A stretch of DNA of 64,000 nt from positions 38,106 to 102,105 of the forward strand of contig CAYQTE010000008.1 of NCBI GenBank assembly GCA_964420285.1. The letters are read 5' to 3'. The stretch comes from CAYQTE01 sp964420285. GTDB taxonomy: Bacteria; Planctomycetota; Phycisphaerae; Tepidisphaerales; Tepidisphaeraceae. The notes below the pieces were generated by a model, which saw nothing but the letters and a program-made list of their open reading frames with translations, was not told the origin of the DNA and made no database searches. The position numbers were made by a program, and so were the translations under genes. Of this stretch, positions 8,348 to 16,814 are shown piece after piece (position 1 is the stretch's first letter; every line of letters starts with the position of its first letter).

Positions 8348-9766
8348 TCACTGGTCGGCCGGTTGGGTTGTCAGAATTTGTCTGGCGTGTTCGATCATCC
8401 ACTGGGTGGTCTGGCGCTGGTTCATTGGGTGCGCGGCATCTGCCTCCTGGAGTTGCTGCTGCAACCGCTGGTTGGCCGCAAGGTCCAGCCAAGCCGTCAA
8501 TTCATCAGCCTGCACTCGTTCGGTCATCGTCGGCGTGGTCGAATCGACCGGGCCGCGCTGGGCATCCGCTTTGGCGATCGGCTCGTTGTCGACCTCCAGG
8601 TAGGCCGGTTCGAGCCGGTCGGATTTACCGTCCCAGGCGAGGGCATAATTGCCGCGGTGCAGCAGGATGACGCCGGGCTTGCCTGCGCCCCTGGGGAGCA
8701 CCGCCTCGATCCCGTTCATCAGATGAAGAACTGTGAGCGTCGTCACCTGCCCTTTGGAGATGTTCCATATGTGTACGTCGTCCAGACCGCAGCCATACAT
8801 CCTATCACCTTGAAAATTCAGGCTGGTGACGTTGTCGGGAAAGAGCTTTTGAATGACGTTTCCATCGGATAGGGCCAGGCATTCCAGCAACATTGGCCCA
8901 CCGCCGATCCAAACTTCCGCAGCCGAAGAATCATATGCCAAGGCGGTCACATCGACCGGTGGATACCGGTCCTCTTTTGCCCACTTGATGGTATGGCCGC
9001 CGCGATCGTCGATGGTCACGTCCAGGACCGCGCCGCGGGAATCGCCGATCAATAATTCGCTGGGGCTGGTCCATCGCAGCGCGGAGATTTTCTCCTCGCG
9101 CGGCCAGGGTGGGGCCCACGGAGTCCACGTCTGTCCGCCGTCTTGCGTCACCACAACGTTGTCGCCATCCGCAAAGCACCCCACCCGCGCCGACGCGAAT
9201 GTGCATAATCCATTGGGAATATCCTTCAATTTCCTGAAGCCGTCGGCCGGGGAGCAGGCCGCGAGAGTCATCATTGAATTTGGAGTTTGGCCGTCCGCGT
9301 AGCTGATCAGACAGGTTCCGCCGTCGGCGCCGTTGATCCGCGCATCCTTCACGCCCGGCGGCAAAACCGCCACGATCTTCCATTTGAGCGGACCGCCGTC
9401 CATGGCATAGAGCGCGCCGTCGGATATTGCCAGGCCATGCTGGGCGTCGACATCGCACAGGTGCTCCACAAATTGATTGGTGGGCAACTCATGTGGCGGT
9501 CTCCTGGGCGCTGATTTGAGCTGGGCCGCCCTCTGGCGCATCGTGTCGATTCCCCATTGCTCGCTTTGGGCCTCCGTGAGGTTCTCGCGCAGGCGATTGT
9601 ACCCGATAACCGCGTTGACGGTTTCAAAATCGCCCCGGCCCAGCACCGCGGCCAGGCGACGGACCTCTGCCGTCTGGTCCGGCGATGGCGTCGTGGTTGG
9701 CTGAGCCGCTGCGCAACCAAGAAGGCTACAGCAGGCGACGACGATGCATATCGGGTATTGCCGCAT
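8348..9766 (-). CDS. Lipoprotein with BNR/sialidase-like repeats
   Basis: A 472-residue predicted lipoprotein. The start at 9766 (GGAG 6 bases upstream) gives a signal sequence ending in the lipobox LLGC. A short helical segment is followed by a beta-propeller-like region in which an Asp-box style motif TQDGGQTW is visible; aromatic and glycine spacing suggests further blades without clean motifs. The C-terminus is helical. It probably sits in the outer membrane or periplasm. Function is not known; related Asp-box motifs occur in glycosidases and in photosystem assembly factors, so the fold does not give the activity. Confidence 0.7.
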   Translation of the reverse strand: MRQYPICIVVACCSLLGCAAAQPTTTPSPDQTAEVRRLAAVLGRGDFETVNAVIGYNRLRENLTEAQSEQWGIDTMRQRAAQLKSAPRRPPHELPTNQFVEHLCDVDAQHGLAISDGALYAMDGGPLKWKIVAVLPPGVKDARINGADGGTCLISYADGQTPNSMMTLAACSPADGFRKLKDIPNGLCTFASARVGCFADGDNVVVTQDGGQTWTPWAPPWPREEKISALRWTSPSELLIGDSRGAVLDVTIDDRGGHTIKWAKEDRYPPVDVTALAYDSSAAEVWIGGGPMLLECLALSDGNVIQKLFPDNVTSLNFQGDRMYGCGLDDVHIWNISKGQVTTLTVLHLMNGIEAVLPRGAGKPGVILLHRGNYALAWDGKSDRLEPAYLEVDNEPIAKADAQRGPVDSTTPTMTERVQADELTAWLDLAANQRLQQQLQEADAAHPMNQRQTTQWMIEHARQILTTQPADQ

Positions 9767-9865
9767 GGTTGCTCCATATTTCAACTGGCCCGTTGCCAAT
9801 GTCAATGGAACAATATAAGCAATGACAAACTTATTGCAACGCCCGCCGCCGTGCGAAATTGCGGA

Positions 9866-10083
9866 GCGTGCTCGATTTTTCGGGCGAATGTATACCTCTG
9901 CGAGGCCACCTCTTAATCCCCTCTCCATGTACGCGGGGGGAGGTTTGGGTGGGGGTCGATTGCTATGGCGTCGGTCGCGGCTTCGAAATGGCGGTACCAC
10001 TAGCGAAGAACCCCCACCTCTGTCCTCCCGCTGGGTACATGGGGAGGAGGAAAAGGTGGTTGCCCGGAAATTCGGGCACTCTC
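9866..10083 (+). repeat. Palindromic dispersed repeat, full copy 1
   Basis: A 218-bp non-coding element. Each end has a short hairpin of the form CCCGANTTNCGGG; further in are arms such as CCTCC-TGTAC-GGAGG, and the core has GTGGGGGTC on one side and GAACCCCCACCT on the other. The same layout recurs at 14995-15214 (opposite orientation) and 27179-27395, with half copies at 44237-44309 and 58198-58278. It fills most of the 427-bp gap between two divergent genes. No transposase is linked. Confidence 0.85.
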
Positions 10084-10193
10084 AAATTGCGGCCGTTTCC
10101 CCCAAAAGTAGAAAACGCCCGGCGATCCGATAGAATCTCCGGGCTCTGCATTCAGGAGCGTGCGGCGGGCCCGGCCGATGGTCGGCCGGGCAT

Positions 10194-12335
10194 TTGGTGC
10201 ATCGGCATTCAGCGACGGGACGTCTTACGCGGATCGTGCAAGCGATATTTCGCCACACGCTGGGAAGCGTGATATTCGGGATCGGCCTGATGGCCCTGGT
10301 CGGGGGCTACATCGCCATCGGGTCGGGGTGTCCGTCGGTGCGCGCCTATTTTGAGATGACGGACCTGGAATTCTTCAACGCCTGGCCGCTGAAGGTTCTC
10401 ATGGGGCTGCTGGTGGCAAATCTGGCCGTGGTCACATGGACGCGAATTCCGCTGACCCCGCCGCGATATGGCGTCTGGTGCATCCACAGCGGCATCATCA
10501 CCCTGGTCCTGGGAACCAGCCTCTATTACCACAACAAGATGGAAGGCCAGACACGCATCGGCCTTAAGCAGACCGTGGGGTGGTTCTACGACAATACCGA
10601 GCGCGCCCTGTACGTCAGTTCCATCGGCCTGGATTCCATGCAGGTGGCCGTGCATCCGCTGGATTCGCTTCCGCGATTCAACAGCTACAACGACGACCTG
10701 GGCAATGGATCAAAGCTGGATCGATCCGACCTGCGCGATATCGAGGTGTTTCAGTCAATGGACCCGCAGACCGGCCGGCCCAGGTTTCCGCGATTGGCCG
10801 ATATGCTCCTGACTCCCCAGCCGGTGCGACTCGACGTGACCGGTTTCTGGCCGTATGCCACGGTCTCGACCGATTTCATCCCCGATCCGCGCGACGGGCA
10901 GACGGTGATCGAGTTGAGAATGGGCGATCCGCACGGCACGTCAGGCGATTCCGAGCACACGTTCTGGTTGTCGGCCGCTCAGGATCGCACGCGCAACACC
11001 ATCTGGGATGAAACCGAACTGGAACATCGCATCGCGCTGGACAGCGATGAGCTGGACCACCTGAAAGCCGCCTACCGGGATATTCCCGCCAAGGTTCATC
11101 ATCTGTCGATCACTACCGGCGATTCGGCCGCGCCGCTGGAAATGTACGTCGAGCCGGGCAAGAGCTATCCGGTCGGCGCCACCGGCTACACGATCGACGT
11201 CGAGGGTTACTATCCCTCCTGGCCGATGTTCGAAACGCACGAACAGGTAACGGCGCTATCGCTCAAAGTAACGCCGCCGGCCTCCTCGCTGGTACCGGCG
11301 TTTCGGCGCATGTTGCTTAACGGAAAAGACCTGCAAACGGATTTCGATCTGACCGATGCATCGGCCGGCCCGATGGGCAAGCGACAGACCCAGCCGCTGG
11401 ACAAGAAGCTGGTGATTCTCTATCGGTTCGATGATCCAATGGGGCTCTTGCCGACGGCCGGGTCGGTGAAGCACACGTTCGTGACCGAAGGCAAGGACGT
11501 GCTGGTCGATCTGGTGACGTCGCTCAAGCGGGAATCGGAAGATCAGGGGAGCATGTTGCCGCGGCTGGTGACATCGATGGACGCAAGCGCGGGAGTGAAA
11601 GACCTGGGCGGCGGGGGGTCGATCGATCTGACGATGGGGGAACAGAAGATGTCGATCAGCGTGGCGCGGCGGGACGGCATGGCGCCGATCGATCGCGTGA
11701 CCGAGACTCCGCTCGCGCATCGCACGCAGGCCGGCGGCGAATCCGGCGACTATCAGGTCGTTACCGTCAAAATCAGCACCGGTACGTGGTCGCGCGAGGT
11801 CGCCGTGCCCTATACCCAGTGGCCGCTGGACACCGTCGCCGAGTGGGACGGCCCGCTGGTCAGCATCCCCGGCACCGCCGTGCGATTGAAACTCGAACTG
11901 GGCAACATGTGCTGCCGGTTGCCGGCGGACATCACGCTGGATCAGTTCGAGCTGGTGCGGTATCCCGGCTCCGATCCGCGGGAAATGAACGGCCCGATGC
12001 GCGATTTCCGCAGCACTCTCACCATCCAGGACCGCGCCACCGGTCAATCCACCACCGACGTGGCGCACATGAACAGCCCCATCTATTTCGATGACGGCCG
12101 CTGGCTCTTCTTTCAAAGCGCCTGGGATCCCGACCAGCAGAAGTTCTCGATCATCGGCGTGGGAACTCGTCCGGCCGTCAACGTCATGCTCTGCGGCTGC
12201 GTCATGATATTCGCGGGGCTCATGTACGCGTTCTGGATCAAGCCGGTGATTATCGCCAACATGAAGGCCGCCGCCCTGGCCAGAGCCGCCGGCGAAAAAA
12301 CCCGCCGCGAACCCGACAGATTGGTTGTGCCATGA
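10194..12335 (+). CDS. resB: Cytochrome c biogenesis protein ResB family
   Basis: A 713-residue membrane protein of the System II cytochrome c maturation pathway, where ResB/Ccs1 works with CcsA/ResC to export heme and attach it to apocytochromes. Three membrane segments lie near the N-terminus (about 17-37, 65-85 and 90-110), followed by a large extracytoplasmic domain of over 500 residues and a final membrane segment near 665-685. This is the ResB topology. The start is uncertain: TTG at 10194 or GTG at 10197; no ATG precedes the first membrane segment. The stop overlaps the next gene's ATG (ATGA, 12332-12335), a strong sign of coupling with the CcsA partner. Confidence 0.85.
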   Translation: MVHRHSATGRLTRIVQAIFRHTLGSVIFGIGLMALVGGYIAIGSGCPSVRAYFEMTDLEFFNAWPLKVLMGLLVANLAVVTWTRIPLTPPRYGVWCIHSGIITLVLGTSLYYHNKMEGQTRIGLKQTVGWFYDNTERALYVSSIGLDSMQVAVHPLDSLPRFNSYNDDLGNGSKLDRSDLRDIEVFQSMDPQTGRPRFPRLADMLLTPQPVRLDVTGFWPYATVSTDFIPDPRDGQTVIELRMGDPHGTSGDSEHTFWLSAAQDRTRNTIWDETELEHRIALDSDELDHLKAAYRDIPAKVHHLSITTGDSAAPLEMYVEPGKSYPVGATGYTIDVEGYYPSWPMFETHEQVTALSLKVTPPASSLVPAFRRMLLNGKDLQTDFDLTDASAGPMGKRQTQPLDKKLVILYRFDDPMGLLPTAGSVKHTFVTEGKDVLVDLVTSLKRESEDQGSMLPRLVTSMDASAGVKDLGGGGSIDLTMGEQKMSISVARRDGMAPIDRVTETPLAHRTQAGGESGDYQVVTVKISTGTWSREVAVPYTQWPLDTVAEWDGPLVSIPGTAVRLKLELGNMCCRLPADITLDQFELVRYPGSDPREMNGPMRDFRSTLTIQDRATGQSTTDVAHMNSPIYFDDGRWLFFQSAWDPDQQKFSIIGVGTRPAVNVMLCGCVMIFAGLMYAFWIKPVIIANMKAAALARAAGEKTRREPDRLVVP

Positions 12336-14185
12336 CTTATGTGACTTGCCCCTCCAGACTCATCTCTTGCGCCGCGATGCTGGCGGCGTGCGCGGCTTTG
12401 CTGTGCCGGCCCGCCCCCGCCCGCGCCGACGATTTCCTCGATCGCGTCGATCTCTCGCCCCTGCAAAGCGCCGCCTGCCAGAGCAACCAAACTCTCAAGA
12501 CCCTCGACAGCATGGCTCGCCAAATGCTCGAGTTCATCACCAATCACGCCAGCCTCGACGGCCGGCCCTCGGTGGTCACTCTCTTCGACATGTCCCTTCG
12601 CCCCGATTTGTATCGCGATCGGCCTCTCATCCGCATCACCAGCGTCCCGTTGCGAAAGGATTTCCAGCAGCTCGATTCGATCGACACCGCCGAGAAGGAC
12701 CGCATCGTCCGCGAAGGGACCGTCAGTCTGAATTTCTGGCGCAGGGCGGACGTGATGCAGTTGCACGACCAGATCATGGCCGCCGACACGCGCAAGGCGT
12801 CGGCGCTCCAGCAGGTCGACGAGGAGGCGGCCGCCCTGGCCACCCTGGTGCGCGACCGGTGGGATTTCCCGCCGCTGTCGCTGATCCCGCCGGGATCGGA
12901 TTCACCGGCCACCGCGCCGTGGCGAGCGCTGCAGGATATCGTCGCGGCGGAGAATGATCTGATAACCGCCCGCGCGTCGGCGCCCGGCGGAATTCCCCCC
13001 GGCATGGCGGCGCCCTCGGAAATATCACTGGCCGGCTACGATTTGAAAACGCTTCAGCCCGTCCTGACCGAAGCCTACGATCTCTGCGACGCCTGGAGGA
13101 AAACGGACGCGGCCACGGTGAACCAGAAGGCGGCGCAACTGGCGGCCGATCTGCCGCTGGTGCGCCCGCAACTCTATCCCTCATCGATCAAACGTCAGGC
13201 GGAAGTCGTCTACAACCGGCTGGCGAAGCTCACCATTCCCGGCGCGATCATGTATCTGCTGGCGTTCGTGTTCTTCCTGATGGGCCTGCGCTCCGGACTC
13301 ACCTGGATGCGCGCATGGGGACTGGGCCTCATGTCGCTGGCGCTGGCGATTCACGCCGGCGGAATCGCCATTCGCTGGTGGCTGGTCGGCGATGTCTTCC
13401 CTCCCATCAAAAACGAATTCGAAAGCGTCATGTTCTCCGCGTTCTTCGGCGCCGTCGTCGGTCTGATCCTCGAACTGCGAACCAGAAAATTCGGCGGATT
13501 GTTCGGCGCCGCCGCCAGCTTCGTCGGAATGCTCGCACTCCTGGCTCTGTTCGCCGCGCCCTACGTGGCCGGCCGCGATATCGGCGGCGAGATCGCTCCC
13601 GTCAACGGCGTGCTCATGAGCTACTGGCTCTACATCCACGTCACCATGGTCACCGCCAGCTACGCCCTCATCGCCATGGGCTTCGTCCTCAGCGCCTGGT
13701 GGCTCATCAAGTACGCCGGCCAGTATGGAACGCTGCGACCCTCGGCCTGGCGCCAGCCGCTCGCCGTCCCTCTCTCGACATCGCGCGGCGGCGCGCCAGC
13801 ATCGCAACCGGCCTATCAATCTGGCTCGACGGCCGAGCAATTGGCTCCGCCATCGCCCGCATCCGCGGCCGCGCCGCCAATGCTCGCCGCGCTGGATCAA
13901 TGCAACCTGGTCGTCTTGCTGCTGGCCTTTTGCATGCTCCTGCTGGGAATCGTGTTTGGCGCCATCTGGGCCGATCAATCCTGGGGCCGCCCCTGGGGTT
14001 GGGATCCCAAGGAAACCTTCGCCCTGGTCACATGGATCGTCTACCTGATCGTCGTCCATGTGCGCGTCGTGACCGTCGACAAGGCCTGGTGGACGGCCGT
14101 GCTCGGTGTGCTCGGCTTTTTTGTCATGCTTTTCAACTGGATCGGCGTGAACTTCTGGCTGGCCGGCCTGCACAGCTACGCATAA
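12332..14185 (+). CDS. ccsA: Cytochrome c assembly protein CcsA/ResC family
   Basis: A 617-residue partner of ResB. An N-terminal signal-like segment is followed by about 250 residues of extracytoplasmic sequence, then about eight membrane segments from residue 305 onward. The C-terminal half carries the heme-handling WWD-type motif WGRPWGWDPKET near 550-561 and conserved membrane histidines in IHAGG, YIHVT and LHSYA, the hallmarks of the CcsA/CcmF heme-handling family. A Pro/Ala/Ser-rich loop of about 60 residues interrupts the membrane domain. The long N-terminal part goes beyond the core CcsA domain. Translation is coupled to resB by a 4-base overlap. Confidence 0.9.
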   Translation: MTYVTCPSRLISCAAMLAACAALLCRPAPARADDFLDRVDLSPLQSAACQSNQTLKTLDSMARQMLEFITNHASLDGRPSVVTLFDMSLRPDLYRDRPLIRITSVPLRKDFQQLDSIDTAEKDRIVREGTVSLNFWRRADVMQLHDQIMAADTRKASALQQVDEEAAALATLVRDRWDFPPLSLIPPGSDSPATAPWRALQDIVAAENDLITARASAPGGIPPGMAAPSEISLAGYDLKTLQPVLTEAYDLCDAWRKTDAATVNQKAAQLAADLPLVRPQLYPSSIKRQAEVVYNRLAKLTIPGAIMYLLAFVFFLMGLRSGLTWMRAWGLGLMSLALAIHAGGIAIRWWLVGDVFPPIKNEFESVMFSAFFGAVVGLILELRTRKFGGLFGAAASFVGMLALLALFAAPYVAGRDIGGEIAPVNGVLMSYWLYIHVTMVTASYALIAMGFVLSAWWLIKYAGQYGTLRPSAWRQPLAVPLSTSRGGAPASQPAYQSGSTAEQLAPPSPASAAAPPMLAALDQCNLVVLLLAFCMLLLGIVFGAIWADQSWGRPWGWDPKETFALVTWIVYLIVVHVRVVTVDKAWWTAVLGVLGFFVMLFNWIGVNFWLAGLHSYA

Positions 14186-14216
14186 CCCGCTTTTCAGTTG
14201 GCGTTTGAGCCATTCG

Positions 14217-14591
14217 ATGGCAGAATGCGTTCCTATGGTTGAAGAGCGAGGTCAAATCAGCGGCGATCTCGACATCCGCGAGGAATACACGCTCTGGGGC
14301 TCCGTCGCCGGCGACGTCCGCGTCGGTGAAGGTGGAAAATTCTACCTGCGAGGTTCCATTTACGGCGATCTGACCATCGACTTCGGCGGCCGGGCCCATG
14401 TCTTCGGCCAGATCCAGGGAAACGTCGATGTCCGCCAGGGCGCCAAACTCATCATCAGCGGCGTGGTCGGCGGCAAAGCGGTCAACAACGGCGGCCGGCT
14501 CTACATCGACGAACTCGGCATCATCCGCGGCAAAGTCAAGACCATCAAAGGCGATACCCAAATCCACTCGTCGGCCCGGATCGAGTCGTAG
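14217..14591 (+). CDS. Bactofilin-type polymer-forming protein
   Basis: A 124-residue protein whose regular pattern of short beta strands with glycine turns (ISGDLDI, GSVAGDVRV, GSIYGDLTI, GQIQGNVDV) is that of the bactofilin right-handed beta-helix. Bactofilins polymerise without nucleotide and position cell-wall or envelope machinery. The start is uncertain: ATG 14217 or ATG 14235; neither has a strong Shine-Dalgarno. It follows the cytochrome maturation pair by 31 bp and may be in the same transcript, but a functional link is not evident. Confidence 0.8.
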   Translation: MAECVPMVEERGQISGDLDIREEYTLWGSVAGDVRVGEGGKFYLRGSIYGDLTIDFGGRAHVFGQIQGNVDVRQGAKLIISGVVGGKAVNNGGRLYIDELGIIRGKVKTIKGDTQIHSSARIES

Positions 14592-14623
14592 ATGATGAAT
14601 CGCGCCCGCTGTCGTCGGCTCGG

Positions 14624-14905
14624 CTACGGCACGAACTCCACGAGCAGGCGCATGGTATCGATCTTCAGGCCGTCCTCGGCCATCGCTTTCTTTCCCGCGT
14701 CCGAATCCAGAAACGCCTGAAATTTCGCCATGTCCGGAATTTCCAGGATCAGGCCGGTCAAATCGAGATTCTTCGGGTCGCGAAAAGTCCGCGTCTTGAT
14801 CCCCAGTTTCCCGAACAACTCCTGCCGGCTTCCCCTTCCCTTCCGCCAGGCCTCGGCCCAGCTATCACCGTTCTTCACCTCGTGGACAAGTATCGCCGTC
14901 GTCAT
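14624..14905 (-). CDS. Small conserved protein, probable dimeric alpha-beta barrel
   Basis: A 93-residue soluble protein starting at ATG 14905 with GGAGG nine bases upstream. The alternation of beta strands (TTAILVHEV, GLILEI, MRLLVEFV) and helices (SWAEAWRKG, AKFQAFLDS) suggests a ferredoxin-like dimeric alpha-beta barrel. I cannot name the family or a substrate. It is convergent with the bactofilin gene. Confidence 0.65.
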   Translation of the reverse strand: MTTAILVHEVKNGDSWAEAWRKGRGSRQELFGKLGIKTRTFRDPKNLDLTGLILEIPDMAKFQAFLDSDAGKKAMAEDGLKIDTMRLLVEFVP

Positions 14906-14994
14906 CGCTCATGCCTCCATTGTTGCGCCCCACCATTATAAGGCCTCCGCCCGTTTCCGTAAGTCCCACCCGCGACACTCGCCGGCCGCCGGCC

Positions 14995-15214
14995 GAGAGT
15001 GCCCGAACTTCCGGGCAACCGTCTCTTCCTCCTCCCCATGTACTCAGGGGGAGGACGGAGGTGGGGGTTCTTCGCCAGTGGCTCTGCCAGGTCGAAGCCG
15101 CGACGAACGCCGCAGCGGTCAACCCCCACCCAACCCTCCCCCTGGGTACAGGGAGAGGGGAATAAAAGGCGGTCCCGCATGGATTTACACTCGCCCGGGA
15201 AATCGGGCACTCTC
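14995..15214 (-). repeat. Palindromic dispersed repeat, full copy 2
   Basis: A 220-bp copy of the element at 9866-10083, in reverse orientation. End hairpins, both CTCCCC/GGGGAG arms, the GGTGGGGGTTCTTCGCCA core and a CGTCGCGGCTTCGACC-type middle are all present. The remainder of 15215-15412 shows no gene. Confidence 0.85.
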
Positions 15215-15412
15215 GCCGGCCGCCAAAGGCTCGAAGTCAGGTGAAGCTCGCGCCCAGAGCCCGCCATGCCCTTCAGCGAGGCTTCCGTATTGCAACGGAC
15301 AAAAGACTCGCCACAACTCACCGGAGGTAACGCGGCCCGGCCGAATGTGGTAATATCGGCACGGCGTCGGCCATGGCGCAGAGCGGCCGGGCAGGCGGAC
15401 ACCAGGTCAAAA

Positions 15413-15475
15413 GGGTCGGGAGTCTTTGACGAGCTTGTTTGCATCAAAGAGTCCCGTCCCTGAGAATTCTCCGGT
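15413..15475 (+). promoter_or_regulatory. Leader repeat A: 16-bp imperfect hairpin before small membrane gene
   Basis: GGTCGGGAGTCTTTGA (15414-15429) pairs with 15444-15459 at 14 of 16 positions around a 14-nt loop. The segment ends in GAATTCTCCGG, six bases before the ATG at 15482. A closely related segment stands before the next gene at 15933-15995. This may be a cis-acting RNA; there is no T-run, so it is not a standard terminator. Confidence 0.5.
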
Positions 15476-15481
15476 GCCAAG

Positions 15482-15859
15482 ATGGAAGAAAGTGACCCCA
15501 GTCGGGAATTGAACGAGCCGGCGGGGCAGGTCGAGCCCGCCATGGGCTGTTCCTCTGCCGCGAAATCCTGCGAGACCGAGAAACCCGCAAGGTGCGGTGA
15601 ATTCGAGGCCACCGTTGCAAACATAATGGCTGTCGTGATGGTTGTGGCCGGTGCGTCGGCCTATCGATGGGACGCCTCCGAACTCTTTTGGATGAACATC
15701 CTTCAGGTGCCCGCCGCGATATTCGCGATCCTGGCGCTTTACCGGGTCGTGGTCGGCCCTTGGAATGGATCGGCGATCCTGAGGAAGCTTGCGACGATTG
15801 CCGAGCTGGTTGTCTTCCTGCTGCTCATACGCTATTCGGGGAACTTCCCCGCGCCATGA
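15482..15859 (+). CDS. Small membrane protein, unknown function
   Basis: A 125-residue protein with an acidic, Cys-containing N-terminal part (about 1-42) and three predicted membrane helices (about 45-65, 70-92 and 102-120), the last leading to a short tail. I do not recognise it. There is no strong Shine-Dalgarno before the ATG; the sequence upstream is the foldable leader repeat A. The pairing of a near-identical leader with the next gene suggests the two are co-regulated. Confidence 0.5.
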   Translation: MEESDPSRELNEPAGQVEPAMGCSSAAKSCETEKPARCGEFEATVANIMAVVMVVAGASAYRWDASELFWMNILQVPAAIFAILALYRVVVGPWNGSAILRKLATIAELVVFLLLIRYSGNFPAP

Positions 15860-15932
15860 GGCACCAAAGGTGCCGCGGGCGTCTTCTTTATGGGAATGGC
15901 CCGTATAGAAGGGACACGACCTTTTGGATCAG

Positions 15933-15995
15933 GGGTCGGAAGTCTTTGACGAGCCTGATTGCATGACAGGCTCCCGACCTTAGAATTCACCGGCC
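15933..15995 (+). promoter_or_regulatory. Leader repeat B: related hairpin before next gene
   Basis: Matches leader A over about 60 nt (shared GGGTCGG, AGTCTTTGACGAGC, GCAT, TCCCG, AGAATTC and CCGG). The stems differ: GGTCGG (15934-15939) pairs with CCGACC (15974-15979), and a second stem GAGCCTG (15951-15957) pairs with CAGGCTC (15967-15973). It lies 18 bp before the ATG at 16014. Confidence 0.5.
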
Positions 15996-16013
15996 GAATC
16001 GGCGGAGGTCGCT

Positions 16014-16448
16014 ATGCGTTCAAAGCGGTGGCTGGTGTGGATGGGCGTTCTTGTCCTTTGCGGGGCCGGGTCGATAATAGCGTTCTTGATGAATGTGCAA
16101 TTCGGCGGATATGATTACTGGGGTTTTACGATACATAATGTTTCTAATGAAGATTTTTCACGTATGATCATTCTTTACGGCGTTAACAGGATTGAGACGG
16201 GGCAGATATCCCGCCCATCTGACAGATCATTTACGTTTCCCGGCGATGTGCCACGTGCTGCGGACTTCCAACTCACCAGCGCGGACGGTGCGAAAACAAC
16301 GAGCGTCCATGTGCAAATACCGCGGCCACCGCCTTTAGATCGCAACAGCCCTTTCTATACCGGCATTCCGCGGGTTTATTTCATCATCCACAACGACCAA
16401 AACGTGGAGGTCTCCTTTAAGAATCCCCATTTTTCCGCTGGCGGGTAG
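16014..16448 (+). CDS. Membrane-anchored protein, unknown function
   Basis: A 144-residue protein with one N-terminal membrane anchor (about 8-28) and a beta-rich extracytoplasmic domain containing several Tyr and Phe residues. GGCGGAGG before the ATG is a strong ribosome binding site. I do not recognise the family. Base composition in the first half is more AT-rich than neighbours, which may point to acquisition. It shares a leader repeat with the preceding small membrane gene. Confidence 0.5.
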   Translation: MRSKRWLVWMGVLVLCGAGSIIAFLMNVQFGGYDYWGFTIHNVSNEDFSRMIILYGVNRIETGQISRPSDRSFTFPGDVPRAADFQLTSADGAKTTSVHVQIPRPPPLDRNSPFYTGIPRVYFIIHNDQNVEVSFKNPHFSAGG

Positions 16449-16814
16449 AGAAGGTCGCGCCGCAAGAAGACTCATCCGCGTCCCATGTGGCAGCCCGGTA
16501 ATTTCAATGGTCTTCGCGGACGCATTCGGCATCGGAGCGGACCAGTGCGGCCAAAGCGGTCACGACCCTTCCGGGAATGTTTGCCGGACGGAAGCGATTA
16601 AAAGGGACACGACTACGTAATTAGAACCGGGGCGGCGCGGCGTGCGAAATTGCGGGGACGAAACCCAATTGGGTCGTTTGAATTCTGGATTTTACGGCCG
16701 CACGGGATTTTGTCGGGCCGCGCAGGGTGACAAAAACGCGAAAAGTGTTACCTTCTGTTACCTTAACGAGTGTGCATGGGGGGCGAAGCGGGCTTGATCT
16801 CGGCGGAGGTAAAT
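16449..16814. other. Gene-free stretch upstream of GH74 gene
   Basis: About 366 bp with no convincing gene. It contains AAGGGACACGAC (16602-16613), which also occurs at 15909-15920, and a tandem GTTACCTT pair near 16745-16765 just before the GH74 leader. A promoter for the GH74 gene is likely here but I cannot place it. Confidence 0.4.

Noticed and set aside
14902..15624. 240-codon minus-strand frame across the repeat at 15 kb
   Set aside because: It translates the palindromic repeat; the PSPCTQGEG-like peptides recur wherever the element occurs, in any frame.
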